Assembly (NCBI GenBank): GCA_051889215.1
Contig: JBJFDC010000034.1
Location: forward strand, 1 to 9,696
Direction: 5' to 3'
Length of the DNA: 9,696 nt
DNA from: UMGS1470 sp051889215
Lineage (GTDB): Bacteria > Bacillota > Clostridia > Christensenellales > UBA1242
In this document: in pieces, positions 1 to 5,398 of the stretch
Position numbering within the stretch: the first letter of the stretch is position 1
Layout: every line of letters starts with the position of its first letter
Notes under the pieces: generated by a model
Seen by the model: only the letters and a program-made list of their open reading frames with translations
Database searches by the model: none
Told to the model about the DNA's origin: nothing
Translations under genes and position numbers: made by a program

Positions 1-53
1 GTTGCCCTCGGCGGATTTTGAGTCCGCTCCGTCTACCATTCCAGCACTTCGGC
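1..53 (-). tRNA. tRNA-Leu (anticodon CAA), 5' part only
   Basis: Reading the minus strand from 53, the acceptor 5' strand is GCCGAAG, followed by TG and a D-arm containing GGAATGGTAGAC, as in many bacterial tRNA-Leu genes. The anticodon stem GCGGA/TCCGC (plus positions 23-27 and 11-15) closes the loop CTCAAAA. This puts anticodon CAA at 20-18, which reads the Leu codon UUG. The sequence leaves the window after the start of what should be the long variable arm. The variable arm, T-arm and 3' acceptor strand are therefore not visible, and the class is judged from the 5' half and anticodon only. It lies on the same strand as, and downstream of, the NHEJ operon. Confidence 0.9.
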
Positions 54-94
54 ATGTTCAAGTGTGATTTGACACCGGCTTGATAAACGAGTTT

Positions 95-123
95 AGAATA
101 GCATAGTTTTGGCAGAATTGCAA
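95..123 (-). promoter_or_regulatory. Candidate sigma-A promoter for tRNA-Leu
   Basis: On the minus strand there is TTGCAA (123-118, 4/6 to the -35 consensus), a 17-base spacer, and TATTCT (100-95, 4/6 to the -10). A TG one base upstream of the -10 gives an extended -10. Transcription would begin near 88, leaving about 35 bases of 5' leader for RNase P to remove. The spacing and gene position support it, but the hexamers are not strong. Confidence 0.5.
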
Positions 124-146
124 GAAAAATATGAAAATTTTTGGCA

Positions 147-995
147 CTATTTTTCGAGCGGTTTCATGAATTTTGGAAAATCGCTCCAAGCGTGATGCGA
201 TTTGAGATATCTCGCAGCATTTTTCAAATTGAAAGCATTTGGTGCAAATTTGTTTAGTTCAGACCACTCAATTGGCATTGACACTGGTGCGCCAACTCTT
301 GCACGAAGCGAATATGGAGCAACGCAAGTCGCACCTTTTGTGTTTCTGGCGCAGTCAATATATATTTTTCCTTTGCGATTTTCTTTTCTGACATTTGATG
401 TGAAAAGATTTGGATTTTGATTTTCGAGAAGCAGGGCGATTTGTTTTGAAAAATTTGAAAATTTTTGCCAAGAAAAATTTTTGTCAAAAGGCACAACAAC
501 ATGATAACCTTTGCCGCCACTTGTTTTTAGATATGATTTTAGTCCAAGTTCGTCGAGTGTGTTTTTGAGAATAATGACACCTTGTCGCAAGAGTTTTAAG
601 CTTAATTTTGTGTCTGGGTCAAGGTCAAACACCATGATGTTTGGGTGGTTCAAATCATATATTGAACTTCCCCATGTGTGAAACTCGACTGACCCGAGTT
701 GGACTTGTTTTATTAGTCCTTTTGGATTCTGAATTGAAAAATATTCATCATCTCCAACTTTTTTTATTTTGATGTCTTGGCCTTCTGAAACTGGGTGTTT
801 TTTGAAAAAAATGTTTTTATCAATGTTGTCATGGCATCTGATGACACTCACCAAACGGTCTTTGAGATGTGGCATCATGAGTGGAGCAACACTTTCATAA
901 TATCTCGCGACATCAAATTTTGTTATATTGTCTTGTGGAAAAATAATGCGTGTTGGACTTGAGATTTCAATTCCTAATATTTGTTTTTCAGTCAT
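147..995 (-). CDS. ligD: LigD-type polymerase/primase domain protein (NHEJ polymerase)
   Basis: A stand-alone NHEJ polymerase of 282 residues from the archaeo-eukaryotic primase superfamily, equal to the Pol domain of LigD. The family adds templated and untemplated ribo- or deoxyribonucleotides at broken DNA ends before ligation. The primase-fold catalytic pieces are visible: DLDP at 124-127 (acidic pair D124/D126), SGGKGYH at 159-165, and YID at 212-214 (third acidic residue D214). These are followed by the family's SLRARVGAPVSMPIEW stretch at 229-244. The frame is open up to 1109, but I chose the ATG at 995: it has GGGAG seven bases upstream, and the family's conserved N-terminus begins soon after it. 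It overlaps the end of the ligase gene by 8 bases, so translation is probably coupled. In Pseudomonas-type LigD this domain is fused to the ligase's C-terminus; here it is a separate gene in the same order. It stops at TAG 149-147. Family assignment is very secure. Confidence 0.95.
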   Translation of the reverse strand: MTEKQILGIEISSPTRIIFPQDNITKFDVARYYESVAPLMMPHLKDRLVSVIRCHDNIDKNIFFKKHPVSEGQDIKIKKVGDDEYFSIQNPKGLIKQVQLGSVEFHTWGSSIYDLNHPNIMVFDLDPDTKLSLKLLRQGVIILKNTLDELGLKSYLKTSGGKGYHVVVPFDKNFSWQKFSNFSKQIALLLENQNPNLFTSNVRKENRKGKIYIDCARNTKGATCVAPYSLRARVGAPVSMPIEWSELNKFAPNAFNLKNAARYLKSHHAWSDFPKFMKPLEK

Positions 996-2400
996 TTTGT
1001 TTCTCCCAAACGCACTCTCTTGGATTTTTGTCTTCTCTGAGTCCCAAAAAACTTGGCTGACGCAGAGACCCCGATGAAGTTCTTTCAGCAAACTCAATTT
1101 GCGCAACAATTTCGGGCTTTAACCAAAAACTTTTGCCATCTGTTTTGATTTCGTCAACTTTCTCAAAAGGGCTTTTATCTAGTTTTAGTTTTGAAAACTT
1201 TTTGTTGAGTTCTTTTCGTGTGTTTTGGTCAAACCCAGTTCCAACTTTGCCAACAAAAACCAGTTTTCCACCTTCATACACTCCAACCAAAATCGAACTC
1301 AAATCTTTGTTTTGAGACGTCGTCACAAATCCGCCAACAACGAACTCTTGACTGAACCTGCATTTAATTTTTTGCCAATCAAGATTTCGCTTTCCAGAAT
1401 ATTTGGAATTGATTTCTTTTGCGACAATTCCCTCAAGTCCGAGTTTTTTTGCGACTTCAAAACTTTGTTTTCCTCGATTTTTGACAAAGTCGCTAAAAAT
1501 CAAATTGGATTTTGCATTTTTGAGCAGATTTTTTAATATTTCTTTTCGCTCCAACAATGGTTTGTCCCTCAAATCTTCTCCGTCAATTGCCAAAATATCA
1601 AAAATGACATAAGAAAAAGCATTGCCGTTTCTCTTTATTTCATTTTGAAGTTTTGAAAAGCTTGAGCGCCCATTTTCATCAAAGACGACCATTTCTCCAT
1701 CAAGAACAAAAGATGAGCCCTTTGAAAGGTCGTTGAGGGCGGGGAGCACGGACAAAAATTTTGTTGAAAAATCAAGATTGTTGCGTGAGAGCAGTTTTGT
1801 TTTTCCGTTCTCACAAAATGCAAGCGTCCTATAACCATCATACTTGATTTCATAAATCCAATTTTTGCCAGTCGGAACGCTTTTGACCAGTGTTGCAAGC
1901 TTAACATCAACTTTTGCAAAAGGATTTTTGAGTGTTCTTTCTTTTTGTTTGCACTTGACTGCAAGCCAGTTTTTTTCGTCCATTTTTGCAAAGTTCCATG
2001 TGCCTTTGAGTTTGCCGCCGTCAAGCGTCACTTTAAAATTGCCTTCACGCAGTCCTTTTGTTAAATTTATATCGGTTGCATATGTTCCTTTGTCCCATAT
2101 TTCAACCGTTCCTGCACCATAATTTCCTTTTGGAATTGTCCCGCTGAAATTTATATAATCAACAGGGTGGTCTTCAACGTGAATGGCAAGTCGTTTTTCG
2201 GAATGCTTTTGCGATAGTCCTTTTGGAATTGCAAAACTCACGAGAACACCTTTGTGTTCAAGGCGAAAATCATAGTGCTTTGCTCTTGCCTCATGATATT
2301 GAACGACAAAGCGAGGAGATGACTTGCTTGTCTCAACTTTGCCTTGGGGTTCATGAGTTTTTGAGAAATCTCTTTTTTTGTTGTATAAATTTAGTGTCAT
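988..2400 (-). CDS. ligD: LigD: 3'-phosphoesterase + ATP-dependent DNA ligase
   Basis: A 470-residue NHEJ ligase that seals double-strand breaks held by Ku. Residues about 28-150 form the LigD 3'-phosphoesterase domain, which cleans 3' ends. H36, H42, D44, R46, R70, H78 and Y82 sit with the same spacing as the metal- and phosphate-binding residues I recall from Pseudomonas LigD, so the domain looks active. Residues about 170-345 are the nucleotidyltransferase domain. The adenylated lysine is K186 in EIKYDGYR, with SR at 205-206, LDGE at 233-236, LEGIVAK at 322-328 and DWQKIK at 341-346. An OB-fold domain follows and ends in the family's RQPSFLGLREDK stretch (447-458). The start ATG (2400-2398) shares one base with the Ku stop (TGATG) and has only a weak purine stretch upstream, so initiation by ribosomes finishing Ku is likely. 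The domain order equals Pseudomonas LigD, but the polymerase domain is the next gene. Stop TGA 990-988. Confidence 0.96.
   Translation of the reverse strand: MTLNLYNKKRDFSKTHEPQGKVETSKSSPRFVVQYHEARAKHYDFRLEHKGVLVSFAIPKGLSQKHSEKRLAIHVEDHPVDYINFSGTIPKGNYGAGTVEIWDKGTYATDINLTKGLREGNFKVTLDGGKLKGTWNFAKMDEKNWLAVKCKQKERTLKNPFAKVDVKLATLVKSVPTGKNWIYEIKYDGYRTLAFCENGKTKLLSRNNLDFSTKFLSVLPALNDLSKGSSFVLDGEMVVFDENGRSSFSKLQNEIKRNGNAFSYVIFDILAIDGEDLRDKPLLERKEILKNLLKNAKSNLIFSDFVKNRGKQSFEVAKKLGLEGIVAKEINSKYSGKRNLDWQKIKCRFSQEFVVGGFVTTSQNKDLSSILVGVYEGGKLVFVGKVGTGFDQNTRKELNKKFSKLKLDKSPFEKVDEIKTDGKSFWLKPEIVAQIEFAERTSSGSLRQPSFLGLREDKNPRECVWEKQND
1003..1007 (-). promoter_or_regulatory. Ribosome-binding site for the LigD polymerase gene
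   Basis: GGGAG on the minus strand ends seven bases before the ATG at 995, inside the last codons of the ligase gene. It supports 995 over the in-frame ATG at 1109 and suggests that the polymerase can be initiated on its own as well as by coupling. Confidence 0.7.
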
Positions 2401-3191
2401 CAGTTTGCCGCCTTTTTGCTTTTTGCACGAGGTTTTTTGTTTTGCTGCAAACTCTTTTGCAATGCTTCCATGATGTTGATAACTTTTGCAGGTGCTGGCT
2501 CGTCCTTTGATACAATAATTTTGTTTCCTGAAATTTTTGATTTGATTGCGCGTCGCACTTTTTCGGCATATTCGTCTTTATATTTTTCTGGCTCAAACTT
2601 GCCGCTCATTTGACCAATTAGTGCTTTTGCCAGTTCCAATTCTTGTTTTGTGACGACGGCTTTTTTATATGCGGGAGCGGCTTGAACTTCGTCATAAAAA
2701 AACAGAGTGTTCAAAATCATATTGCCATTTTCGGCACGGATTAGGACGAGAGTTTCTTTTGTTCCGAGAACAGTTTTTGCAAGTCCGGCTTTCTTTTGCT
2801 TTTCCATTGCGCCGAGCAGCAACAAAAATGCTTTGTCCGCTCCGGTTGGGCTGACATAGTAGGATTTGTTGAAATACACTGGGTCCACATCGCTCAAATC
2901 CACGAACTGTTCAATGGTTATGTTTTTGTCTTTTGGCGATTTGATTTTTTCAAAATCTTTGTCATCAAAAATGACATATTTATCTTTTTCATATTGATAT
3001 CCTTTGACGATGTTTTCGTTTTTTACTTCTTTTTCATTGCAGTCCACGCAAGTCTTTTTATATTTGATTCTGCTCATGGTTTTTTTGTCAATCATGTTGA
3101 ATCCAATGTCATTTTCTTTTATGCACAAACTCAAAGTTATTGGGATATAAACCAATCCAAAACTGATTGCGCCCTTATATGAATATGCCAT
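2400..3191 (-). CDS. ku: Bacterial Ku, DNA double-strand break end-binding protein
   Basis: A 263-residue homodimeric Ku core protein that threads onto broken DNA ends and recruits LigD. The N-terminus MAYSYKGAISFGLVYIPITL is a standard Ku start. Further family features are IVKGYQYEKDKYV (61-73), the DLSDVDPVYFNKSYYVSP region (98-115), and the conserved LLGAMEK and TLFFYDEV segments. A Cys pair CVDC (48-51) lies in the place where many clostridial Ku proteins carry CxxC, possibly a small zinc site. The C-terminus is short and lysine-rich (about 251-263), a common DNA-binding tail. Length is normal for bacterial Ku. The frame is open up to 3236, but GGAGG four bases before the ATG at 3191 and family alignment fix the start. 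It is first in the operon. I see no strong promoter; a weak TTGTCA (3255-3250), 18-base gap and TGAAAT (3231-3226) is the best candidate. Confidence 0.97.
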   Translation of the reverse strand: MAYSYKGAISFGLVYIPITLSLCIKENDIGFNMIDKKTMSRIKYKKTCVDCNEKEVKNENIVKGYQYEKDKYVIFDDKDFEKIKSPKDKNITIEQFVDLSDVDPVYFNKSYYVSPTGADKAFLLLLGAMEKQKKAGLAKTVLGTKETLVLIRAENGNMILNTLFFYDEVQAAPAYKKAVVTKQELELAKALIGQMSGKFEPEKYKDEYAEKVRRAIKSKISGNKIIVSKDEPAPAKVINIMEALQKSLQQNKKPRAKSKKAAN

Positions 3192-3195
3192 AATT

Positions 3196-3200
3196 CCTCC
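3196..3200 (-). promoter_or_regulatory. Ribosome-binding site of ku
   Basis: GGAGG followed by AATT and the ATG at 3191. It decides the start against the more upstream in-frame ATGs at 3236 and 3218, which would add 15 or 9 residues foreign to the family. Confidence 0.85.
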
Positions 3201-3247
3201 AACCTTATTTTGTTGCATGGCATTGATTTCATTCATAAAGATTATTA

Positions 3248-3278
3248 ATTGACAAATTTCGACTTGTTATTGACAAAT
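3248..3278. repeat. Direct repeat ATTGACAAAT, 21-bp period, in the divergent promoter region
   Basis: ATTGACAAAT occurs at 3248-3257 and again, exactly, at 3269-3278. The 21-base period is about two helical turns, so both copies face the same side of the DNA. The right copy covers the -35 hexamer of the plus-strand promoter. The left copy lies between that promoter and the ku gene and overlaps the weak ku promoter candidate. This could be a pair of operator half-sites or a duplicated -35 element; the left copy has no -10 partner at 17 bases. Confidence 0.5.
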
Positions 3279-3298
3279 GGCAAGCCAGAGAGTATAAT
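3270..3298 (+). promoter_or_regulatory. Consensus sigma-A promoter of the 242-residue gene
   Basis: TTGACA (3270-3275), a 17-base spacer, and TATAAT (3293-3298): both hexamers are perfect and the spacing is ideal. Transcription should begin near 3305, five bases before the GGAGG ribosome-binding site. A promoter this strong suggests abundant expression, or repression by a factor bound at the overlapping repeat. Confidence 0.9.
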
Positions 3299-3309
3299 CA
3301 AATCAACTT

Positions 3310-3314
3310 GGAGG
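3310..3314 (+). promoter_or_regulatory. Ribosome-binding site of the 242-residue gene
   Basis: GGAGG, a six-base gap, then ATG at 3321. It lies downstream of the predicted transcription start. The frame also opens earlier, at 3249, but that start lies upstream of the promoter and cannot be on this mRNA, so 3321 is the start. Confidence 0.9.
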
Positions 3315-3320
3315 CAAAAA

Positions 3321-4049
3321 ATGAACGTTAGCGACAAAAAAAGACTTCACATGGCGCTCTATGATGGCGAAAAAAACGAAACCGTTTCGGTTTCTCCAAC
3401 AGGTTATATGGTGAAATTTAATGACAAACAAAAAATGTATTCGTTTGCTGACGGAACTCAAATTGTCAGGCACTATGAAGAAGGCATTGGTTTCAACAAC
3501 ACGCACCATTGGATAACAGGAAATTGTGTTGATATTGATTTGTCGGCGTTCTCTTTTAAGGACACAGCGGAAGCGATTGATATTTGTGCGACATATTCAT
3601 TCATAAACTATCTTATGGATAGTGTCAGACAAGATTCTCCAGATTATGCAAAAGTTTTGATGCTTCGAAACAAATGCTATGATTTTCTTGAATCAAGACT
3701 TGATGTGTCACGTCCAACTCGTGTGAATATCGACGAAAAACTCAAAAGATTTAATTTTGAAGAATATATGAGCGAACAAGATTACACGGCATATTTGCAA
3801 TATCACATTGAAGCAAAAAAACAAATAAAAGAATATCAAGATTCTCCCGAATATGTTCTTGAAAGTTTCAGACTTGAACAAAGAGAAGAAAAAAGGGCAA
3901 TAAGACGAGAAAGAATGCTCATGCTAAAACAAAAATTTCTCGGAAAATTTTCTTCTGCTGCTCGTTCACAAAAAAGAATTAACGAACAAGCCAAAGCAAT
4001 AACAACGGCGCTGACTGGTGCGACTGAAGGGAACGAACAAGATTTATAA
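3321..4049 (+). CDS. Uncharacterised 242-residue protein, charged helical C-terminus
   Basis: I do not recognise this protein. The N-terminal third (about 20-75) alternates short hydrophobic and polar runs and looks beta-rich, with aromatic and His-rich HHW at 62-64 in the middle. Residues about 80-130 look helical (DTAEAIDICATYSFINYLMD, then a Cys- and Tyr-containing helix to ESRLD). Residues about 150-230 are highly charged and predicted helical, with a very basic stretch at 184-222 (EKRAIRRER, KQKF, RSQKR) that could bind nucleic acid or form a coiled coil. There is no signal peptide or membrane segment, so it is probably cytoplasmic. It is transcribed alone, from a consensus promoter to an intrinsic terminator, and divergently from ku. 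That arrangement permits shared control but does not prove a role in end joining. Clear promoter, ribosome-binding site, terminator and neighbour-like base composition make it a real gene. Confidence 0.88.
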   Translation: MNVSDKKRLHMALYDGEKNETVSVSPTGYMVKFNDKQKMYSFADGTQIVRHYEEGIGFNNTHHWITGNCVDIDLSAFSFKDTAEAIDICATYSFINYLMDSVRQDSPDYAKVLMLRNKCYDFLESRLDVSRPTRVNIDEKLKRFNFEEYMSEQDYTAYLQYHIEAKKQIKEYQDSPEYVLESFRLEQREEKRAIRRERMLMLKQKFLGKFSSAARSQKRINEQAKAITTALTGATEGNEQDL

Positions 4050-4060
4050 AAAACAAAAAC

Positions 4061-4086
4061 AAAATCCCATAATTTTGGGATTTTTT
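4061..4086 (+). terminator. Intrinsic terminator after the 242-residue gene
   Basis: AAAATCCCA (4061-4069), six-base loop, TGGGATTTT (4076-4084), with the T-run continuing to 4086. The stem is nine base pairs. The upstream A-run makes it a plausible bidirectional terminator, but neither flank has a minus-strand gene that would need it. Confidence 0.88.
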
Positions 4087-4087
4087 G

Positions 4088-4116
4088 TTGGCAAAACATT
4101 GAAAAACAAATAAAAT
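4088..4116 (+). promoter_or_regulatory. Sigma-A promoter of the U32 (TrhP-like) gene
   Basis: TTGGCA (4088-4093, 5/6), a 17-base spacer, TAAAAT (4111-4116, 5/6), starting two bases after the preceding terminator's T-run. The predicted transcription start is near 4123, so the leader to the ATG at 4132 is only about 9 bases and consists essentially of the ribosome-binding site. Confidence 0.75.
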
Positions 4117-4122
4117 TGATTT

Positions 4123-4129
4123 GAGGTGA
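4123..4129 (+). promoter_or_regulatory. Ribosome-binding site of the U32 gene
   Basis: GAGGTGA is a seven-base match to the anti-Shine-Dalgarno, with its GAGG core five bases from the ATG at 4132. It overlaps the in-frame GTG at 4126, which therefore cannot be the start and is simply part of the site. Confidence 0.8.
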
Positions 4130-4131
4130 AT

Positions 4132-5337
4132 ATGATTGAATTGCTTAGTCCCGCAGGGGATATGGAAAAACTTAAAACCGCAATATATTTTGGGGCAGAT
4201 GCGGTTTATGTCGCTGGCAAAAATTTTGGACTTCGAGCATTCGCGGGGAATTTTGACCTGACCGAACTTGAAGAGGCAACTTTGTTTTGTCACGAAAAAG
4301 GAAAAAAAATTTATGTCACAGTAAACATAATTGCACATAATTCGGATTTTGAAGGGCTCAAAGAATATTTGGAGTTTTTGCAAAAAATTGAGGTCGATGG
4401 GGTCATTGTTGCCGACCTTGGAGTGGCAAGTTTTGTCAAAAAATATGCTCCAAATCTTGAACTGCATATTTCAACTCAAGCAAACATAATAAACAAATAT
4501 TCAGCCGAACTCATGGCGCATCTTGGCGCAAAACGCATTGTGCTCGCAAGAGAACTTGGATTGCAAGAAATAAAAGAAATAAGAGCGGCAATCCCAAAAG
4601 ATGTTGAACTTGAATGTTTTGTTCATGGGGCAATGTGCATTTCTTATTCGGGAAGATGCTTGCTTTCAAACTATCTCAATGGTCGCGACTCAAACAAGGG
4701 TGCATGTGTTCAAGCGTGCAGGTGGGAATATTCAATCACTGAAAAATCGCGCAAAGGTCAGCAATATGAAATCCAAGAAGATGACAAGGGAACTTATATT
4801 CTCAACTCAAAAGACCTTTGCATGATCAATCATATTCAGGAACTCATTGATGCGGGTGTTGATTCTCTCAAGATTGAGGGCAGAATGAAATCGCCATACT
4901 ATGTTGCCACCGTCACAAACGCATATAGGCGCAAAATCGACCAAATTTATGGAAGAACACAAAACGACATAAATTATGTCGAAGAGGTCGAAAAGACAAG
5001 CCACAGACTGTTTACAACCGGTTTTTTCTATCCTGGAGAAAACAAGGAGAATTTGTTGACTTCAACACCCATTCAATCTCATGAATTTATCGCTGTTGTA
5101 AAAAATGATGCAAAAGACGGATTTGTTTTGGTCGAGATGAGAAATCAATTTAAAATTGGGGACGAACTCGAAGTTTTGTCGCCAAATGACACATTCAACA
5201 AAAAGCTCGTTGTCACAAAAATTTTGGACGAGGATAGATGCGAGTTGGAGTGTGCGCGTCGTGTTCAGCAACTTCTTATGCTTGAAACTGATTTGCCACT
5301 CAAAAGTGGAGACATCTTGCGAAGAAAGAATGATTAA
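4132..5337 (+). CDS. trhP: Peptidase U32 family protein, TrhP/YegQ/YrrO-like tRNA hydroxylation protein
   Basis: A 401-residue U32-family protein. Members of the YegQ (E. coli TrhP) and YrrO (B. subtilis TrhP2) branch are needed for prephenate-dependent 5-hydroxylation of U34 in tRNA anticodons; the old label is collagenase-like protease. The N-terminus IELLSPAGDMEKLKTAI with GADAVYV (21-27) is typical. The U32 signature is at 161-176: E161, F163, G166, C169, G174, C176. With C192 and C196 this gives four clustered cysteines, likely Fe-S ligands, and C230 sits in the conserved NSKDLC stretch. SLKIEGRMKSPYYVA (245-259) is another family hallmark. A C-terminal beta-rich domain (about 315-398) matches the longer YrrO/YegQ type rather than the short YrrN type. 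Only one U32 gene is present here, so it may act alone or with a partner elsewhere. It has its own promoter and terminator, and the terminator stem begins inside its stop codon. Which U32 subfamily it belongs to is the main uncertainty. Confidence 0.9.
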   Translation: MIELLSPAGDMEKLKTAIYFGADAVYVAGKNFGLRAFAGNFDLTELEEATLFCHEKGKKIYVTVNIIAHNSDFEGLKEYLEFLQKIEVDGVIVADLGVASFVKKYAPNLELHISTQANIINKYSAELMAHLGAKRIVLARELGLQEIKEIRAAIPKDVELECFVHGAMCISYSGRCLLSNYLNGRDSNKGACVQACRWEYSITEKSRKGQQYEIQEDDKGTYILNSKDLCMINHIQELIDAGVDSLKIEGRMKSPYYVATVTNAYRRKIDQIYGRTQNDINYVEEVEKTSHRLFTTGFFYPGENKENLLTSTPIQSHEFIAVVKNDAKDGFVLVEMRNQFKIGDELEVLSPNDTFNKKLVVTKILDEDRCELECARRVQQLLMLETDLPLKSGDILRRKND

Positions 5338-5360
5338 GACTCAAGGTTTTGAGTCTTTTT
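5336..5360 (+). terminator. Intrinsic terminator of the U32 gene
   Basis: AAGACTCAA (5336-5344), loop GGTT, TTGAGTCTT (5349-5357), then TTT to 5360. The stem is nine base pairs and starts within the TAA stop codon (5335-5337). The polA promoter follows directly, so polA is insulated from the U32 transcript. Confidence 0.88.
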
Positions 5361-5380
5361 GTTTGTAAAAAGTTTGTAAA
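5361..5380. repeat. Tandem GTTTGTAAA repeat, 11-bp period, at the polA promoter
   Basis: GTTTGTAAA occurs at 5361-5369 and 5372-5380, one helical turn apart, covering the -35 element and spacer of the polA promoter. It may be a small operator or chance in AT-rich DNA. Confidence 0.4.
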
Positions 5381-5392
5381 TATGTATATAAT
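5363..5392 (+). promoter_or_regulatory. polA promoter giving a predicted leaderless mRNA
   Basis: TATAAT (5387-5392) is a perfect -10. TTGTAA (5363-5368, 4/6) lies 18 bases upstream. The -10 ends six bases before the polA ATG at 5399, so the expected transcription start falls on or next to the A of the start codon. No Shine-Dalgarno-like purine stretch lies between them. Confidence 0.7.
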
Positions 5393-5398
5393 CAAGAC

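Noticed and set aside
125..142. AAAAAT / ATTTTT hairpin after the polymerase gene as a terminator
   Set aside because: The stem is six A-T pairs only, with no following T-run of note, so it is too weak to call.
996..1109. An N-terminal extension of 38 residues on the LigD polymerase
   Set aside because: It lies wholly within the ligase gene in another frame, does not resemble the polymerase family, and the ATG at 995 has a good ribosome-binding site.
2223..3182. Several plus-strand open frames across the ku and ligase genes
   Set aside because: They are shadows of the conserved minus-strand genes: low complexity (Phe-, Ser- and Val-rich) with no supporting ribosome-binding sites that I could see.
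1..3191. NHEJ operon as an integrated island at the tRNA-Leu gene
   Set aside because: Integrases normally use the tRNA 3' end, which lies outside the window on the other side; no integrase, no attachment repeat and no change in base composition is visible.
3249..3320. An upstream start for the 242-residue protein
   Set aside because: It would begin at the repeat and run through the TTGACA/TATAAT promoter; the ATG at 3321 has GGAGG at the right distance downstream of the predicted transcription start.
3979..4467. A 162-codon open frame on the minus strand
   Set aside because: It is antisense to the end of the 242-residue gene, the terminator and the U32 gene. It is rich in Phe/Cys/Ile as expected from the complement of Lys/Glu-rich coding sequence, and has no family resemblance.
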